From SZUA-100 sp965248135 (GTDB lineage Bacteria; Pseudomonadota; Alphaproteobacteria; Rhizobiales; Rhizobiaceae), in the NCBI GenBank assembly GCA_965248135.1, contig CBDFIN010000011.1, positions 310,001 to 374,000 of the forward strand: 64,000 nt of DNA, in the 5' to 3' direction. Every line of letters starts with the position of its first letter. The stretch's first letter is position 1. The notes under the pieces are model-generated. The model worked only from the letters and a program-made list of their open reading frames with translations, made no database searches and had not been told where the DNA came from. Shown here piece by piece: positions 32,949 to 41,712 of this stretch. The translations under genes were made by a program, and so were the position numbers.

Positions 32949-34202
32949 TTAGTGAGTGAACCGTGAAACCTTGTATGGTTCAAGGTCGATATTACTTTTT
33001 CGCCCGCTAATCATTTCAGCCAGCAGGCGCCCGGTTTTCGGGCCACCGGTCAATCCGATGTGATGATGGCCGAACCCGGCATAAACGTCCTTAATCTTGC
33101 CATGGGGCCCGATCAGCGGTATGGAATCGGACGGCGCAGGTCTGTGACCCATCCATTCAACCACAGAATCGTATTTAAGATGCGGAACGACCTTGCTGAT
33201 CTGTTTTTTTAACAGCGCAATGGGTGCGCTGCTTGCTTCGGCCTCAAGGCCACCGAATTCGACAATGCCAGCGCAACGGATTCGCCCCTCCATCGGCGTG
33301 ACGACAAACTTGCCCGACGCCAGCATGTAGGGCGCTCGCGGCATGATCGACGGGTTGACAAGTTCGATGTGATAACCTCGCTCGGTTTCCATCGGCACCT
33401 TGAGGCCAAGTTTTTCACCAATAGCTTTTGACCACACACCGGCGGCCAGAACCAGTTTGCCGCAATCGATGGTTTCGCTGTCACAGACGACGCCGGTTAC
33501 CGCGCCATCTTCGACCCTGATATCCCTGACATTAGCCGTCACCAGCTTGCCACCTTGCTGGATAAAATGGCCGGCCAGCGCCTTGACGTATTCGCCCGGG
33601 TCGGTGATCGTGCCATGATCGGAAAAACGCACGCCGAAGTTTCGTGTGCCACCGAAGAAACCGTCATATTGGCGAAAAGCCTCGCCCTCCAGCTCCTGCC
33701 ATTTATACCCGAGCTGGCGGCGCAGTGCCCAACTGTAGCTATCTTTTTCAAACGCCTCACGGTCCTGATAGGCAAAGACGTAATCAGATGGTTTTAGCCA
33801 TTTTTCCGCCGCCGTTCCCTTCGCCAGCGCCTGATGTTGCTCCAGACTGTCATAAAGGATCGCCGTCAGCGCCTTGGCTGTAAGCTCAGTATCGCGCTTG
33901 TTGGCACGATTGAGATAGGAGAAGAGCCAGGGCAGCATGCGCGGCAGATAGGACCAGCGCAGGAACAGCGGACTGTCCGTTTGAAGTAGCATGCCGGGAG
34001 CAGTTTTCATCAGTCCGACGGCGTTTATCGGCACCACACCACAGGAGGCGAGAACACCGCCATTGCCGTGGGAAGTGCCGGCTGCGGGCCCTTCCCGGTC
34101 AACCAGCACGACCTCATGACCGTCCCGCTGCAGCCAAAGCGCCGTTGACACGCCGACAATACCCGCGCCGATCACGACAATGGGTTTCACGCCTGAGTTC
34201 AT
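32949..34202 (-). CDS. D-amino acid dehydrogenase/oxidase-like flavoprotein (DadA family)
   Basis: A 417-residue FAD enzyme with the FAD motif VVIGAGIVGVSTALWLQRDG, beta-2 acidic end VVLVDREGPAAGTSHGNGG (typical of DadA) and C-terminal YAGFGHHHIGLTGGPKTGRLLAEMI. It probably oxidises a D-amino acid or N-alkyl amino acid to the keto acid. Its start overlaps the enolase-superfamily gene by 4 bp (ATGA), and dctP lies about 80 bp downstream, so it belongs to the same catabolic operon. Confidence 0.85.
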   Translation of the reverse strand: MNSGVKPIVVIGAGIVGVSTALWLQRDGHEVVLVDREGPAAGTSHGNGGVLASCGVVPINAVGLMKTAPGMLLQTDSPLFLRWSYLPRMLPWLFSYLNRANKRDTELTAKALTAILYDSLEQHQALAKGTAAEKWLKPSDYVFAYQDREAFEKDSYSWALRRQLGYKWQELEGEAFRQYDGFFGGTRNFGVRFSDHGTITDPGEYVKALAGHFIQQGGKLVTANVRDIRVEDGAVTGVVCDSETIDCGKLVLAAGVWSKAIGEKLGLKVPMETERGYHIELVNPSIMPRAPYMLASGKFVVTPMEGRIRCAGIVEFGGLEAEASSAPIALLKKQISKVVPHLKYDSVVEWMGHRPAPSDSIPLIGPHGKIKDVYAGFGHHHIGLTGGPKTGRLLAEMISGRKSNIDLEPYKVSRFTH

Positions 34203-35368
34203 GCCGCACCTGTTGAGTGGTGGAGGGCGTATTTCTCTATCCGTTGCTGGTTGACACTGACGCCGAGGCCAGCACTGTTTGGCACTTGAACTTTGCCGTT
34301 GGCAACAGGAAACGGCTCATCCAGCAGATCCTCCACCAGGTAATAGGTGGCGTGATAAAATTCGCAGCCTAAACTTATATTGGGGCTTGTCGCAATCATG
34401 TGAGTTCCCGCCAGATGGGCAATGCCGGTCTCGAACATATCGCCGCCATAGGCTGCAATGTTATTCTCGCCCGCTATTTCCGCAACTTTCCGGCCTTGAG
34501 TCAATCCACCCGACTTCATGATTTTCACCGATACACAGTCGCAAATACTTTCCCTGACAGCCCGGTGCATGTCCTCTTGACCAAAGACACTTTCATCGGC
34601 CAGTAAAGGCGCTTTTGTTTTTTCGCGTAGCAGTGCCATTGCCGTATATTGATGGGCAGCTACCGGCTGTTCGATGAACGATGGCGCCATTGCATCAATC
34701 TCCGGCAGCTGATTGAGGGCACTTGCAACATCCAGCCCCTGATTATAGTCGATGCGAATGTCGAGATCAGGATAATCCTTGCGCAGACGTTCAATCCGCA
34801 TCATATCAAATGCATGGTCGCTAAACCCCGTCTTCAGTTTGACTATACCGATACCATCGGCACGCAAGCGGGCGACCAGCTCCAGATCAGCATCAAAATC
34901 GGGGTTGGCAAGTGACACGGACAAGGGAATTTCGCTACGGCATTTTTTGCCTAGCAACGACCACACGGGTTTTCCAGCAATTCGGCCGGCAAGATCGTGC
35001 AACGCGGTTTCAAGGCCCGCCTTGGCTTCGGTGCAATTGACTACCGCTAAGCGGGCCTTAGCCATAATATCGTGCAAATTTGCAAGCCGGGCGCCGATCA
35101 CATGCGGCCTGATATAGCGGTCCAGGGCGGCAAAATTTCCCTCCGGTGTACCGGTGAACACAGCCCATGGCGACGCCTCACCATAACCCTTTTCTCCACT
35201 TTCAGATGTCAGGCGGACAATAACCACCTCAACCTGGTCAGCCACCGTGCCTATACCATGATCGCGTCTTGAGGTTACCGGCAGCGCCACATGCCAGACA
35301 TCCATCGCGACAATGGTTTCCTCGATACGCCCGATGGCGTCTGCTGGTCTGCCAGCTTCATTCGGCAA
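34199..35368 (-). CDS. Mandelate racemase/muconate-lactonizing-type enolase-superfamily enzyme
   Basis: 389 residues starting with TTG 35368, with AGGAG 8 bases upstream. The barrel domain shows KLKTG (catalytic KxK Lys), metal ligands in RIDYNQG, FIEQP and ADESVFG, and KIMKSGGL with the second Lys. This is the MLE/dipeptide-epimerase/N-acylamino-acid-racemase arrangement. It abstracts an alpha proton from a carboxylate and so racemises, epimerises or cycloisomerises. Next to a D-amino-acid oxidase and an Asp/Glu racemase-like gene, an amino acid derivative is the likely substrate, though it is unidentified. Confidence 0.85.
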   Translation of the reverse strand: MPNEAGRPADAIGRIEETIVAMDVWHVALPVTSRRDHGIGTVADQVEVVIVRLTSESGEKGYGEASPWAVFTGTPEGNFAALDRYIRPHVIGARLANLHDIMAKARLAVVNCTEAKAGLETALHDLAGRIAGKPVWSLLGKKCRSEIPLSVSLANPDFDADLELVARLRADGIGIVKLKTGFSDHAFDMMRIERLRKDYPDLDIRIDYNQGLDVASALNQLPEIDAMAPSFIEQPVAAHQYTAMALLREKTKAPLLADESVFGQEDMHRAVRESICDCVSVKIMKSGGLTQGRKVAEIAGENNIAAYGGDMFETGIAHLAGTHMIATSPNISLGCEFYHATYYLVEDLLDEPFPVANGKVQVPNSAGLGVSVNQQRIEKYALHHSTGAA

Positions 35369-35533
35369 CTATTTGCTCCTCACCTTGCCTCATTTGATCA
35401 TCGTTTCAATTAACTTGTATAATGTCAACATTTTATCGACAAATCATTGTTTTAATCGTTCTGCCTGCACGAAATATGGCCTAATTGGCATTTGCGGAAC
35501 GCGCTATACGTGAAGGGCAAAACCTCATCACCA

Positions 35534-37231
35534 TCATGCCACCCATTCACTCACCGGCGCATTGGCCTCATGCAGCGGCTGGGTGATAATGTCGACCAGG
35601 GTCGGTTCGTTCAATGACACCGCTTGCCCAACCACGGTTTCCAAATCTGCGGGATCTTCAACAGTCCAAGATTTGATGCCATAGGCGCTGGCGACTGCGG
35701 CATGATCGGTGCGCGAAAAATCCACATTGTGATAGCGCTCACCAAAACCCGCATGCTGGCCGGCCTTGATCCAGCCGAATACAGAATTGGAGAAAACGAT
35801 CATGGTGATCGGCAATTTGTAGCGCTGGATGGTTTCCATCTCGCCGACGCAGAAGGCAAAGGAGCCATCGCCCATTGCCGCAATCACCTGCGTATCGGGG
35901 CGGCCAATCTGTGCGCCCATGCTTGCCGCCAGGGCATAGCCCAAGGCGCCGTGAGCCCGGTTGGTGATAAAATGGCGCCCGGATTTCGGCCACCGGTAAA
36001 AGGCGGAGAAATAGGGACACGGCGTGCCAGGGTCGGCACAAATGACCGCATCAACGTCAAGTACGTTTTGCAGGGCAGCGACAACCCGCTCCGGCCGGAC
36101 GGGTCTTTCGGCACTTTTAGCAAGTGCATTAAACTCCTTGAATTTGGTATTTACTGCCGCCGCCACTCGGTTCTTGCCATCATGATCACAAGCCTCATCA
36201 CGGCGACGCAACTCTTCACCCAGCCCAGCAAGGGTAAGCTTCGCATCACCCACCAGCTTCACCCCGGTCTGGTAATTGACGCCAATGACATGCGGATCGC
36301 TGTCAAGATGAATGATGGCGGTGCCAGGCCCCGGACTGTGCCAGCGTTCGGTGGTTACCGAACCGGCCCGGCAGCCGATATAGAATACCAGATCGGCCTC
36401 ATCGACCACCGTGCGGGTTGCGCTGACGCCACCGTTGGAACCGCTAACCCCCAGCGCCAACGGGTCGGTCTCGGCTATTGCCCCTTGTCCTGAAACGGTG
36501 GTGGAAACAGGCAAATTGAGCAGCCGCGCAAGAATGGCTAATTCGTCTTCGGCACCCGACAGCACGACGCCACCGCCGCAAATGATGATCGCCTTATTCG
36601 CCTTTTCAAGCGCTGCTGCGGCCGCTTCTATATCGGCCGGGTCTGCCATGCTGCGGGTCGCCGGAAACACCCCATGTTGGTCATCTGCATGAATTTCGTC
36701 GGGAAAAACCTCACCCTTTTGGGTATCGAACGGCAAACCAAGATGGGCCGCACCTGGCGTTGGCGATGTCATGGCGCAAAATGCCGCCCTTATCACCGAG
36801 GGAAGCCGGGCGGCATCGTCCAGCATCTCATTATATTTGGTCAGCGGTTTAAACAACGCCTTTTGGTCAAGCTCAGTCAATGGAAAACGGCCCCGCGAGG
36901 TGGTCGAAACATCGCTGGTAAAGGCCAGCACCGGCACGCTCGATTCGTTAGCCTCAACCACACCGGGCAGAATATACGTCGCCCCGCCCCCCGAAGGGCC
37001 CTCGCATACGCCAACTTTTCCGGTAACCCGGGCATAGGCATCGGCCATATAGGCCGCATGGCGTTCGTCGCGGGTCAGAATATGGGTGATATTGTGGTCA
37101 AGCCGGTGCATCGCATCATAAAATGGCAGCGTGGTATCACCGCACAGCCCGAATATGTGACTGACACCATGGGCCTCCAGCATACGCACCATCGCCTCAG
37201 CACCGGTCAATGTGTTCTTTTTCGCGGTCAT
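35534..37231 (-). CDS. Thiamine diphosphate-dependent enzyme, acetolactate-synthase-like
   Basis: About 565 residues. The N-terminal PYR domain has HGVSHIFGLCGDTTLPF and THILTRDERHAAYMADAYAR (catalytic Glu). The central domain (about 190-330) has AIIICGGGVVLSGA. The C-terminal PP domain has GDGSFAFCVGEMETIQRYKLPITMIVFSN as the ThDP/Mg site. It is not an obvious sulfoacetaldehyde acetyltransferase or true AHAS. It would decarboxylate or carboligate a 2-keto acid, which the oxidase next door could supply. ATG 37231 is preferred over 37252. Confidence 0.87.
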   Translation of the reverse strand: MTAKKNTLTGAEAMVRMLEAHGVSHIFGLCGDTTLPFYDAMHRLDHNITHILTRDERHAAYMADAYARVTGKVGVCEGPSGGGATYILPGVVEANESSVPVLAFTSDVSTTSRGRFPLTELDQKALFKPLTKYNEMLDDAARLPSVIRAAFCAMTSPTPGAAHLGLPFDTQKGEVFPDEIHADDQHGVFPATRSMADPADIEAAAAALEKANKAIIICGGGVVLSGAEDELAILARLLNLPVSTTVSGQGAIAETDPLALGVSGSNGGVSATRTVVDEADLVFYIGCRAGSVTTERWHSPGPGTAIIHLDSDPHVIGVNYQTGVKLVGDAKLTLAGLGEELRRRDEACDHDGKNRVAAAVNTKFKEFNALAKSAERPVRPERVVAALQNVLDVDAVICADPGTPCPYFSAFYRWPKSGRHFITNRAHGALGYALAASMGAQIGRPDTQVIAAMGDGSFAFCVGEMETIQRYKLPITMIVFSNSVFGWIKAGQHAGFGERYHNVDFSRTDHAAVASAYGIKSWTVEDPADLETVVGQAVSLNEPTLVDIITQPLHEANAPVSEWVA

Positions 37232-37294
37232 TTTGCCTTGCTTTCGTGGCAATCCGGTAGTGAAATCGAGGTTAGCATGACACAGATCAAATTA

Positions 37295-37318
37295 ATTGTA
37301 TACAGTTTTGTATGCAAT
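37295..37318. promoter_or_regulatory. Candidate GntR operator in the divergent promoter region
   Basis: ATTGTATACA and TGTATGCAAT are arms of an inverted repeat (9 of 10 positions) separated by GTTT. Short T-GTATAC-A palindromes of this sort are common targets of FCD-type GntR regulators. It lies between the ThDP enzyme gene and the gntR gene, where it could control both directions. Assignment is by position and symmetry only. Confidence 0.55.
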
Positions 37319-37364
37319 GTGATAGAATTTTTCGAATTTCAATTGCTGCAAACAGGAAAGTGAC

Positions 37365-38045
37365 ATGGCCGGCAAAAGCAATGTCGATAGAATTTACACC
37401 GACATCAGAAAAATGGCCTCGCAATTTGATCTGAAGCCGGACGAAAAGCTCAACGAGACCGCCATGGCACAAAGGCTTGGCGCCAGCCGGACACCATTGC
37501 GCGAGGCGCTCAACCGGCTGGTTTCCGAAGGGTTTTTGACCTTTCAAAAAGGTCGCGGCTTCTTTTGCCGTTCGTTAAGTGCCGGAGAAATTCTTGATCT
37601 TTACGAAGCCCGCGAGGCAATTGAATGCAAGCTGACGGAATTGGCCTGTAAGAGAGCAAGCAAGGACGCCCTGGTTTCGCTACGCTCGTTTCTGGCAACC
37701 AGCGAAGGCTCGTATCATCAGCAAAGATCGGGCGAGGAACTTGTCGAACTTGACGAGCAATTTCACATGAAAATCGCCCGGCTGGCACAAAATCGGGAGC
37801 TTGAGCGCTTGCTGGACAATCTAAATGCGCGAATGCGATATGTGCGAACAATCGATTTGGAGGAACGCAAGGTCGTCACGCCACAAAACCACATGGAAAT
37901 CATGCAGGCGATGATTGATGGCAGAATCGATGAGGCGGTGGAAAAAATGCACGCCCATATCGTGCGCAGCCGGGAAGAAGCAACCGTAGCTGTGCGCAAG
38001 GCCTTTGCGCAAATCTATGTGCCAAACGAAACGGGGAAGACATAG
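37365..38045 (+). CDS. GntR family regulator, FadR/FCD subgroup
   Basis: 226 residues. The N-terminal winged helix (residues about 10-75: LNETAMAQRLGASRTPLREALNRLVSEGFL, then KGRGFF) is classic GntR. The C-terminal helical FCD domain (about 85-210) has DEQFHMKIARLAQNRELERLL and a final HIVRSREE His, consistent with a metal/ligand site. An AGGAAAG site precedes the ATG. It is divergent from the catabolic operon with a palindrome between, so it is likely its ligand-responsive repressor. Confidence 0.9.
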   Translation: MAGKSNVDRIYTDIRKMASQFDLKPDEKLNETAMAQRLGASRTPLREALNRLVSEGFLTFQKGRGFFCRSLSAGEILDLYEAREAIECKLTELACKRASKDALVSLRSFLATSEGSYHQQRSGEELVELDEQFHMKIARLAQNRELERLLDNLNARMRYVRTIDLEERKVVTPQNHMEIMQAMIDGRIDEAVEKMHAHIVRSREEATVAVRKAFAQIYVPNETGKT

Positions 38046-38048
38046 GCG

Positions 38049-38762
38049 ATGAAGATTAAGGGTGGCAAAGCGGTCTATGGCGCATCGGTTGGCATCTTGA
38101 TGCTGGAAGCGCAGTTTCCACGCATACCAGGCGACATGGGCAATGCGCAGAGCTGGCCGTTTCCGGTGCTCTATAAGGTAGTGCGTGATGCTTCGCCCGA
38201 CCGGGTGGTGCGCAATCGGGCGGCCGGACTTTATGATAGTTTTCTTGCCGCAGCGCGAGAACTTGTTGCCGATGGCGCCGACGGCATTACCACCAATTGC
38301 GGTTTCCTGGCGTTGTTCCAGCACCAGTTGGCGGCAGCGCTTGATGTGCCGGTGGCAACCTCGTCGCTGATGCAGGTGCCGATGGTGGAACGCCTTTTGC
38401 CGGCCGGCAAACGCGTTGGCATTTTAACCATCTCTTCGGCGACGCTGAGCCCCGATCACCTTGAAAAATCTGGCTGCCGGCTGGACACGCCGGTGCAAGG
38501 AACACCACAGGACGGCGAATTTACCGGTGTCGTTCTCGGCAATCGGATTGAACTCGACGTCGAGGCCGCAAGACAGGAAAATGTTGCAGCCGCGCTGGTA
38601 TTAAAGGCTGCACACCCCGAACTTGGTGCCATCGTGCTTGAATGCACCAACATGGTGCCCTATGCGCGCGACATCCGCCAGGCCACAGGACTGCCGGTTT
38701 TTTCAATCCACAATTTCATCACCTGGTTTCACGCCGGGTTGACGCCACAGTCATTTGATTAG
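38049..38762 (+). CDS. Aspartate/glutamate racemase superfamily protein
   Basis: 237 residues, 3 bp after gntR. Each lobe has a catalytic-type Cys: ADGITTNCGFLALFQ (near residue 85) and GAIVLECTNMVPYA (near residue 200). These flank the active site in Asp/Glu racemases, hydantoin racemases and maleate isomerases. It begins GGKAVYGASVGILMLEAQFPR, and RIPGDMGNAQSWPFPV is a recurrent N-terminal feature of one uncharacterised subgroup. It probably inverts the stereocentre of the substrate fed into the divergent operon. Confidence 0.82.
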   Translation: MKIKGGKAVYGASVGILMLEAQFPRIPGDMGNAQSWPFPVLYKVVRDASPDRVVRNRAAGLYDSFLAAARELVADGADGITTNCGFLALFQHQLAAALDVPVATSSLMQVPMVERLLPAGKRVGILTISSATLSPDHLEKSGCRLDTPVQGTPQDGEFTGVVLGNRIELDVEAARQENVAAALVLKAAHPELGAIVLECTNMVPYARDIRQATGLPVFSIHNFITWFHAGLTPQSFD

Positions 38763-38804
38763 AAAGTGGACTGGGCTTTGCGCGGATCGACAAATCGTAG
38801 GCGA

Positions 38805-39602
38805 TCAGTCACCGGCGACGAAAAATCGCCAACGGCCTTTTGGGCTGATACCGACGCGGTAAAATATGTAGCCACCAAACGACTCCATGTCCTCCAGATC
38901 GCCGGCGGTAACAATACGGAATAGTTCGACCTTTTGTTCACGGCTTAATTTGTCTAGTGGCCAGGCAAAGAAATAGGGCCAGACATAGAGCTCGTTGTCG
39001 GTGCCCGCATCCAGGTGCACATACCCCGCCTCAAGCACTTCCAGCAGAATGGCGAGAATCTCGTGGCCCTGATCGTCTCCTGAAAGGCTCTTGAGAAACT
39101 CGACCGGATCACCATCAATGCCACCGAGTGAAAGCATGGTGATGTTCTCACCCGAACCGATCAGCGGCTGTAATTTCTCAATCTGGCCAGAACGGGCCGC
39201 CTGCATGATCAACTGGCGCATGCGGGCGACCGGTAGCGGCAGTTTCGAAACATCACGCTGTATGGCCGGCGGGGTCACCAGGTCCGGTTTGGCGAAGAGG
39301 TCCCTATCAGGTTTTTCATCCCTTTCCTCAACATCAGGATCAATGATCTCGCTATTTTCCGGTGAACTGGTGGAATTATCGTCCGGCGGCTGAATGTCCA
39401 AAGGCGCCGGCAACTCAATTGCCGGTAGATGGTCTTCAACAACAGCGGGAGGCTCAGCCTTTGGGGCGGCTGAATTGCTGCCGGGCCGCAACAGATCACG
39501 AGGCGCCGCCATGGCTGCACAGATCGGCAGCGAAACAACGGTCGCAATCACTGCCGCAATCAGCCGGTTGATCACATAATCTCCAATCTTTACCGCACCC
39601 AT
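38805..39602 (-). CDS. Exported conserved protein of unknown function
   Basis: 265 residues. An N-terminal signal (VINRLIAAVIATVVSLPICAAMAAP) is followed by a proline- and acid-rich linker (about 35-110). A C-terminal domain (about 120-265) has MRQLIMQAARSGQIEKLQPLIGSG, YVHLDAGTDNELYVWPYFFAWPLDKLS and GGYIFYRVGISPKGRWRFFVAGD. I know similar exported proteins only as conserved hypotheticals in Rhizobiales. It is probably periplasmic. There are no clear operon partners; the GntR/racemase pair ends 42 bp away, convergently. Confidence 0.75.
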   Translation of the reverse strand: MGAVKIGDYVINRLIAAVIATVVSLPICAAMAAPRDLLRPGSNSAAPKAEPPAVVEDHLPAIELPAPLDIQPPDDNSTSSPENSEIIDPDVEERDEKPDRDLFAKPDLVTPPAIQRDVSKLPLPVARMRQLIMQAARSGQIEKLQPLIGSGENITMLSLGGIDGDPVEFLKSLSGDDQGHEILAILLEVLEAGYVHLDAGTDNELYVWPYFFAWPLDKLSREQKVELFRIVTAGDLEDMESFGGYIFYRVGISPKGRWRFFVAGD

Positions 39603-39968
39603 TGAGGTAATCCGGTATTTCCAATCAAATCGCCGGGCAGACTATTGGTCGCCACCCGGCGGTCAATCGATAGTTTCCGGGGCAATGCTAGAACAGAACA
39701 TTACGCAAGAGAAGAAATAAATTGAAGATAGCGCACTATTGGCCAGAAATACCGGCAATTCAGAACAGAAAACTATTGTCCAAATCTTAGGGTCTGTTGA
39801 ATATCAGGTTTCGTAAAAATGCTCCTCGGCCACACGCTTCTTTTCTTCGATGATCAACTCATCAAGCGGCATATCTGCCGGATCAATCATAATAATCCGT
39901 CTGTTGGAGGAATTGGAATTTCAGTCCATATATCACGCGATGTCCGCGCCGCTATCAAGGTTTAATGA
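39603..39968. other. Intergenic region between exported protein gene and IS30 copy 1
   Basis: This stretch of about 366 bp is AT-rich on the left and has no long ORF. It contains one 28-codon minus-strand ORF (39804-39890) and otherwise nothing I can assign. The IS sits at its right edge, so part of it may be a remnant of whatever was interrupted. Confidence 0.5.
39804..39890 (-). CDS. Possible small ORF, 28 codons
   Basis: ATG 39890 encodes MIDPADMPLDELIIEEKK then RVAEEHFYET and TGA. It is charged and probably helical, with only a weak ribosome site (ACGGA 7 bases upstream). It lies 80 bp from the IS end. It could be a genuine small protein, the 5' end of a decayed gene, or chance. Confidence 0.25.
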   Translation of the reverse strand: MIDPADMPLDELIIEEKKRVAEEHFYET

Positions 39969-39978
39969 AAACGCCCCT

Positions 39979-40962
39979 TCAACATTGAAATGCAACATTT
40001 TGCTCACATTCCTTTGAAAAGGCCTCATATGGGGTTTTGTATTCGAGACATTTTCTTGGACGTTGGTTCAGCTTGTCTTCGACGATCTGAACTTCGGCTT
40101 TTGTCAGCTTAGTGAAATCGGTACCCTTTGGGAAGTATTGGCGAACAAGACCGTTGGTATGTTCGTTGAGGCCGCGCTGCCATGAGTGATAGGGCTTGGC
40201 GAAATAGATGTCGCATTGCAATATTTTGGCGATCTTTTTGTGCCCGGCGAATTCTTTGCCATTGTCATACGTGATGGTTTTGATGAACGCTTTGAGCTTT
40301 GAAAGCGTCTTGCCGCAGGCCTTTTGCACGCTGTCCTTTGATTTGTCGCGTAACAGAACCAGCTTGGTGTATTTTGATTTTCGATCGACATGAGAAAGAA
40401 TGGCACCCTTGTGGTTTTTGCCGATGATAGTATCGCCCTCCCAGTCGCCAACACGGCTTTTGGTTTCGACGATTTCGGGACGTTCCTCAATGTCAACCCG
40501 CCCTGGAATGAGGCCGCGACCGGCTGTTTTCGTGCCGCGTCGATTGTATTTTTTGCCGCGATGGCGCAGGCAAGTCCATAATTTGCCACCCTTTTTTTTG
40601 TCCGCCCAGATGTGGCGGTAAATCCACTCGTGTGAGACGAAGAGCCCGTTTCGAGCCAGCCAGCCGCTGATCTGATCGGGGCTCCACTGCCATTTCGTCA
40701 GCAGGCTTTCAATGAGTTCGACGCGCTCAACGGTCATTTTACGCGGCACACAAGAGGCCTTTTTGCGCCGCTCACACGCCTTGTCATGCGCTTGTTTAAA
40801 GCGATAACCACATTTGCCCTTGTTGCGCTGCAACTCTCGGGTGATAGTCGAACGCTCAACGCCAATCTGGCGGGCAATTTGGGCGCGGCAGAGACCGGTT
40901 TGCAAAAGTGTGTAAATCTGGCATCTTTGATCATAGGCCAGATGGTGATGTCCTTTGGGCAT
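39979..40962 (-). CDS. IS30 family transposase (copy 1)
   Basis: 327 residues from ATG 40962 (GGAGG 5 bases upstream). The N-terminal helix-turn-helix (YTLLQTGLCRAQIARQIGVE, then STITRELQRN) binds the ends. A second HTH-like region follows, WSPDQISGWLARNG. The DDE catalytic domain has Asp in VGDWEGDTIIGK, Asp in ITYDNGKEFAGH and Glu in GLNEHTNGLVRQYFPKGTDF. It appears intact. The frame is open upstream to 41076, where the copies differ (Ser versus Leu), supporting the shorter start. Confidence 0.92.
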   Translation of the reverse strand: MPKGHHHLAYDQRCQIYTLLQTGLCRAQIARQIGVERSTITRELQRNKGKCGYRFKQAHDKACERRKKASCVPRKMTVERVELIESLLTKWQWSPDQISGWLARNGLFVSHEWIYRHIWADKKKGGKLWTCLRHRGKKYNRRGTKTAGRGLIPGRVDIEERPEIVETKSRVGDWEGDTIIGKNHKGAILSHVDRKSKYTKLVLLRDKSKDSVQKACGKTLSKLKAFIKTITYDNGKEFAGHKKIAKILQCDIYFAKPYHSWQRGLNEHTNGLVRQYFPKGTDFTKLTKAEVQIVEDKLNQRPRKCLEYKTPYEAFSKECEQNVAFQC

Positions 40963-41053
40963 AATATCCTCCGTGAGATGTGGTGTCCCATACGAGGATT
41001 GCAGCCATCTGGCTAAATAATCAAAGGCATAATGGAATGGTTTGACGAGTTTT

Positions 41054-41130
41054 GCGGATTTTCCGGTCGGCCTCAAGGGTGCTGCGCATCGCTACGCGAC
41101 AATGCCCTTGACCCCGCCCACCAAATCCGC
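41054..41130 (-). repeat. Hairpin in the IS30 leader (copy 1)
   Basis: GCGGATTT and AAATCCGC bound a 77-bp palindromic region with an inner TCAAGGG/CCCTTGA stem and TCGC/GCGA tip. It lies between the terminal repeat and the transposase start, so the transposase message would begin with a large structured leader. Many IS elements use such structures to block read-through activation. Confidence 0.6.
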
Positions 41131-41226
41131 AAACCAAAATCATATTCCATCAGCAAACAAATGTTGCGTTTCGGAGTTGAACCGGGGAAAAATTAACGCC
41201 ATCGAAGCAACCCCGCACATTGTCGA

Positions 41227-41661
41227 TCATCGGCCATAACGGGTGATGATCTGGCTGGAAAGGCGAACACCTTCTTGCATGTAAAGGCGGATAGCCACCA
41301 GAGCCGCCTGGGTGCAGGTTTTGTAAGTGTGGCCAAAGGCGCCGTAGCCGCGGTTAAACCGCGCAATCAGCCGGGCTCGCCGTGCCGGTCGCGGTTCTTC
41401 CGCCTCAATGAGGGCAACCATCTTGTCTCGCCACTTCATGCCTTCGTCGGCCTGGCACAATTCCCTTAAAAAGTGGATCGCTCCTAATATCTCCGACAAC
41501 CGCAACAGCTTGTCGTCATAAGGAGCAATTAACGCCGGTTGGGTGGGAATAGCGTTCTGCTGCTCTGCCTCAGAACTGGACGGGCTGGTGGTCTGGGCAT
41601 ATGATGGTTGTTGCAAACCGAACATTGCTACAATAACCAATATCAAAAGCAATGACCTCAT
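41227..41661 (-). CDS. TIGR02301 family exported protein
   Basis: 144 residues with a signal peptide (LLLILVIVAMFGLQQPSYAQ), a short linker and the conserved domain LRLSEILGAIHFLRELCQADEGMKWRDKM...RARLIARFNRGYGAFGHTYKTC. Two conserved Cys (LCQAD and KTCTQ) may form a disulfide in the periplasm. The family is restricted to Rhizobiales as far as I know, and its function is unknown. The IS ends 40 bp past its stop, so the gene is intact but has lost its original downstream neighbour. Confidence 0.85.
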   Translation of the reverse strand: MRSLLLILVIVAMFGLQQPSYAQTTSPSSSEAEQQNAIPTQPALIAPYDDKLLRLSEILGAIHFLRELCQADEGMKWRDKMVALIEAEEPRPARRARLIARFNRGYGAFGHTYKTCTQAALVAIRLYMQEGVRLSSQIITRYGR

Positions 41662-41712
41662 GTGGTTTGTTTAGACCGTTTGCGGCTAAAATGGAAACCA
41701 CTTGATATTGCT

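Larger units (their letters stand above)
39972..41187 (-). mobile_element. IS30-family insertion sequence, copy 1 (1216 bp)
   Basis: The boundaries come from aligning it with the inverted copy at 53677-54892. Both are 1216 bp and end in imperfect 29-bp terminal inverted repeats (22 of 29 matching) that share TTCAAC and GCAACATTT. AAA flanks the element on both sides (39969-39971 and 41188-41190), consistent with a 3-bp target duplication. I count three nucleotide differences from copy 2, so both moved recently. It lies 40 bp beyond the stop of the TIGR02301 gene. Confidence 0.92.

Noticed and set aside
35534..37231. Possible sulfoacetaldehyde acetyltransferase (Xsc) next to TauE/SafE
   Set aside because: The N-terminal and cofactor regions do not look like Xsc (for example THILTRDERHAAYMAD here), and no phosphotransacetylase or taurine genes are near. 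Only a general ThDP call is justified.
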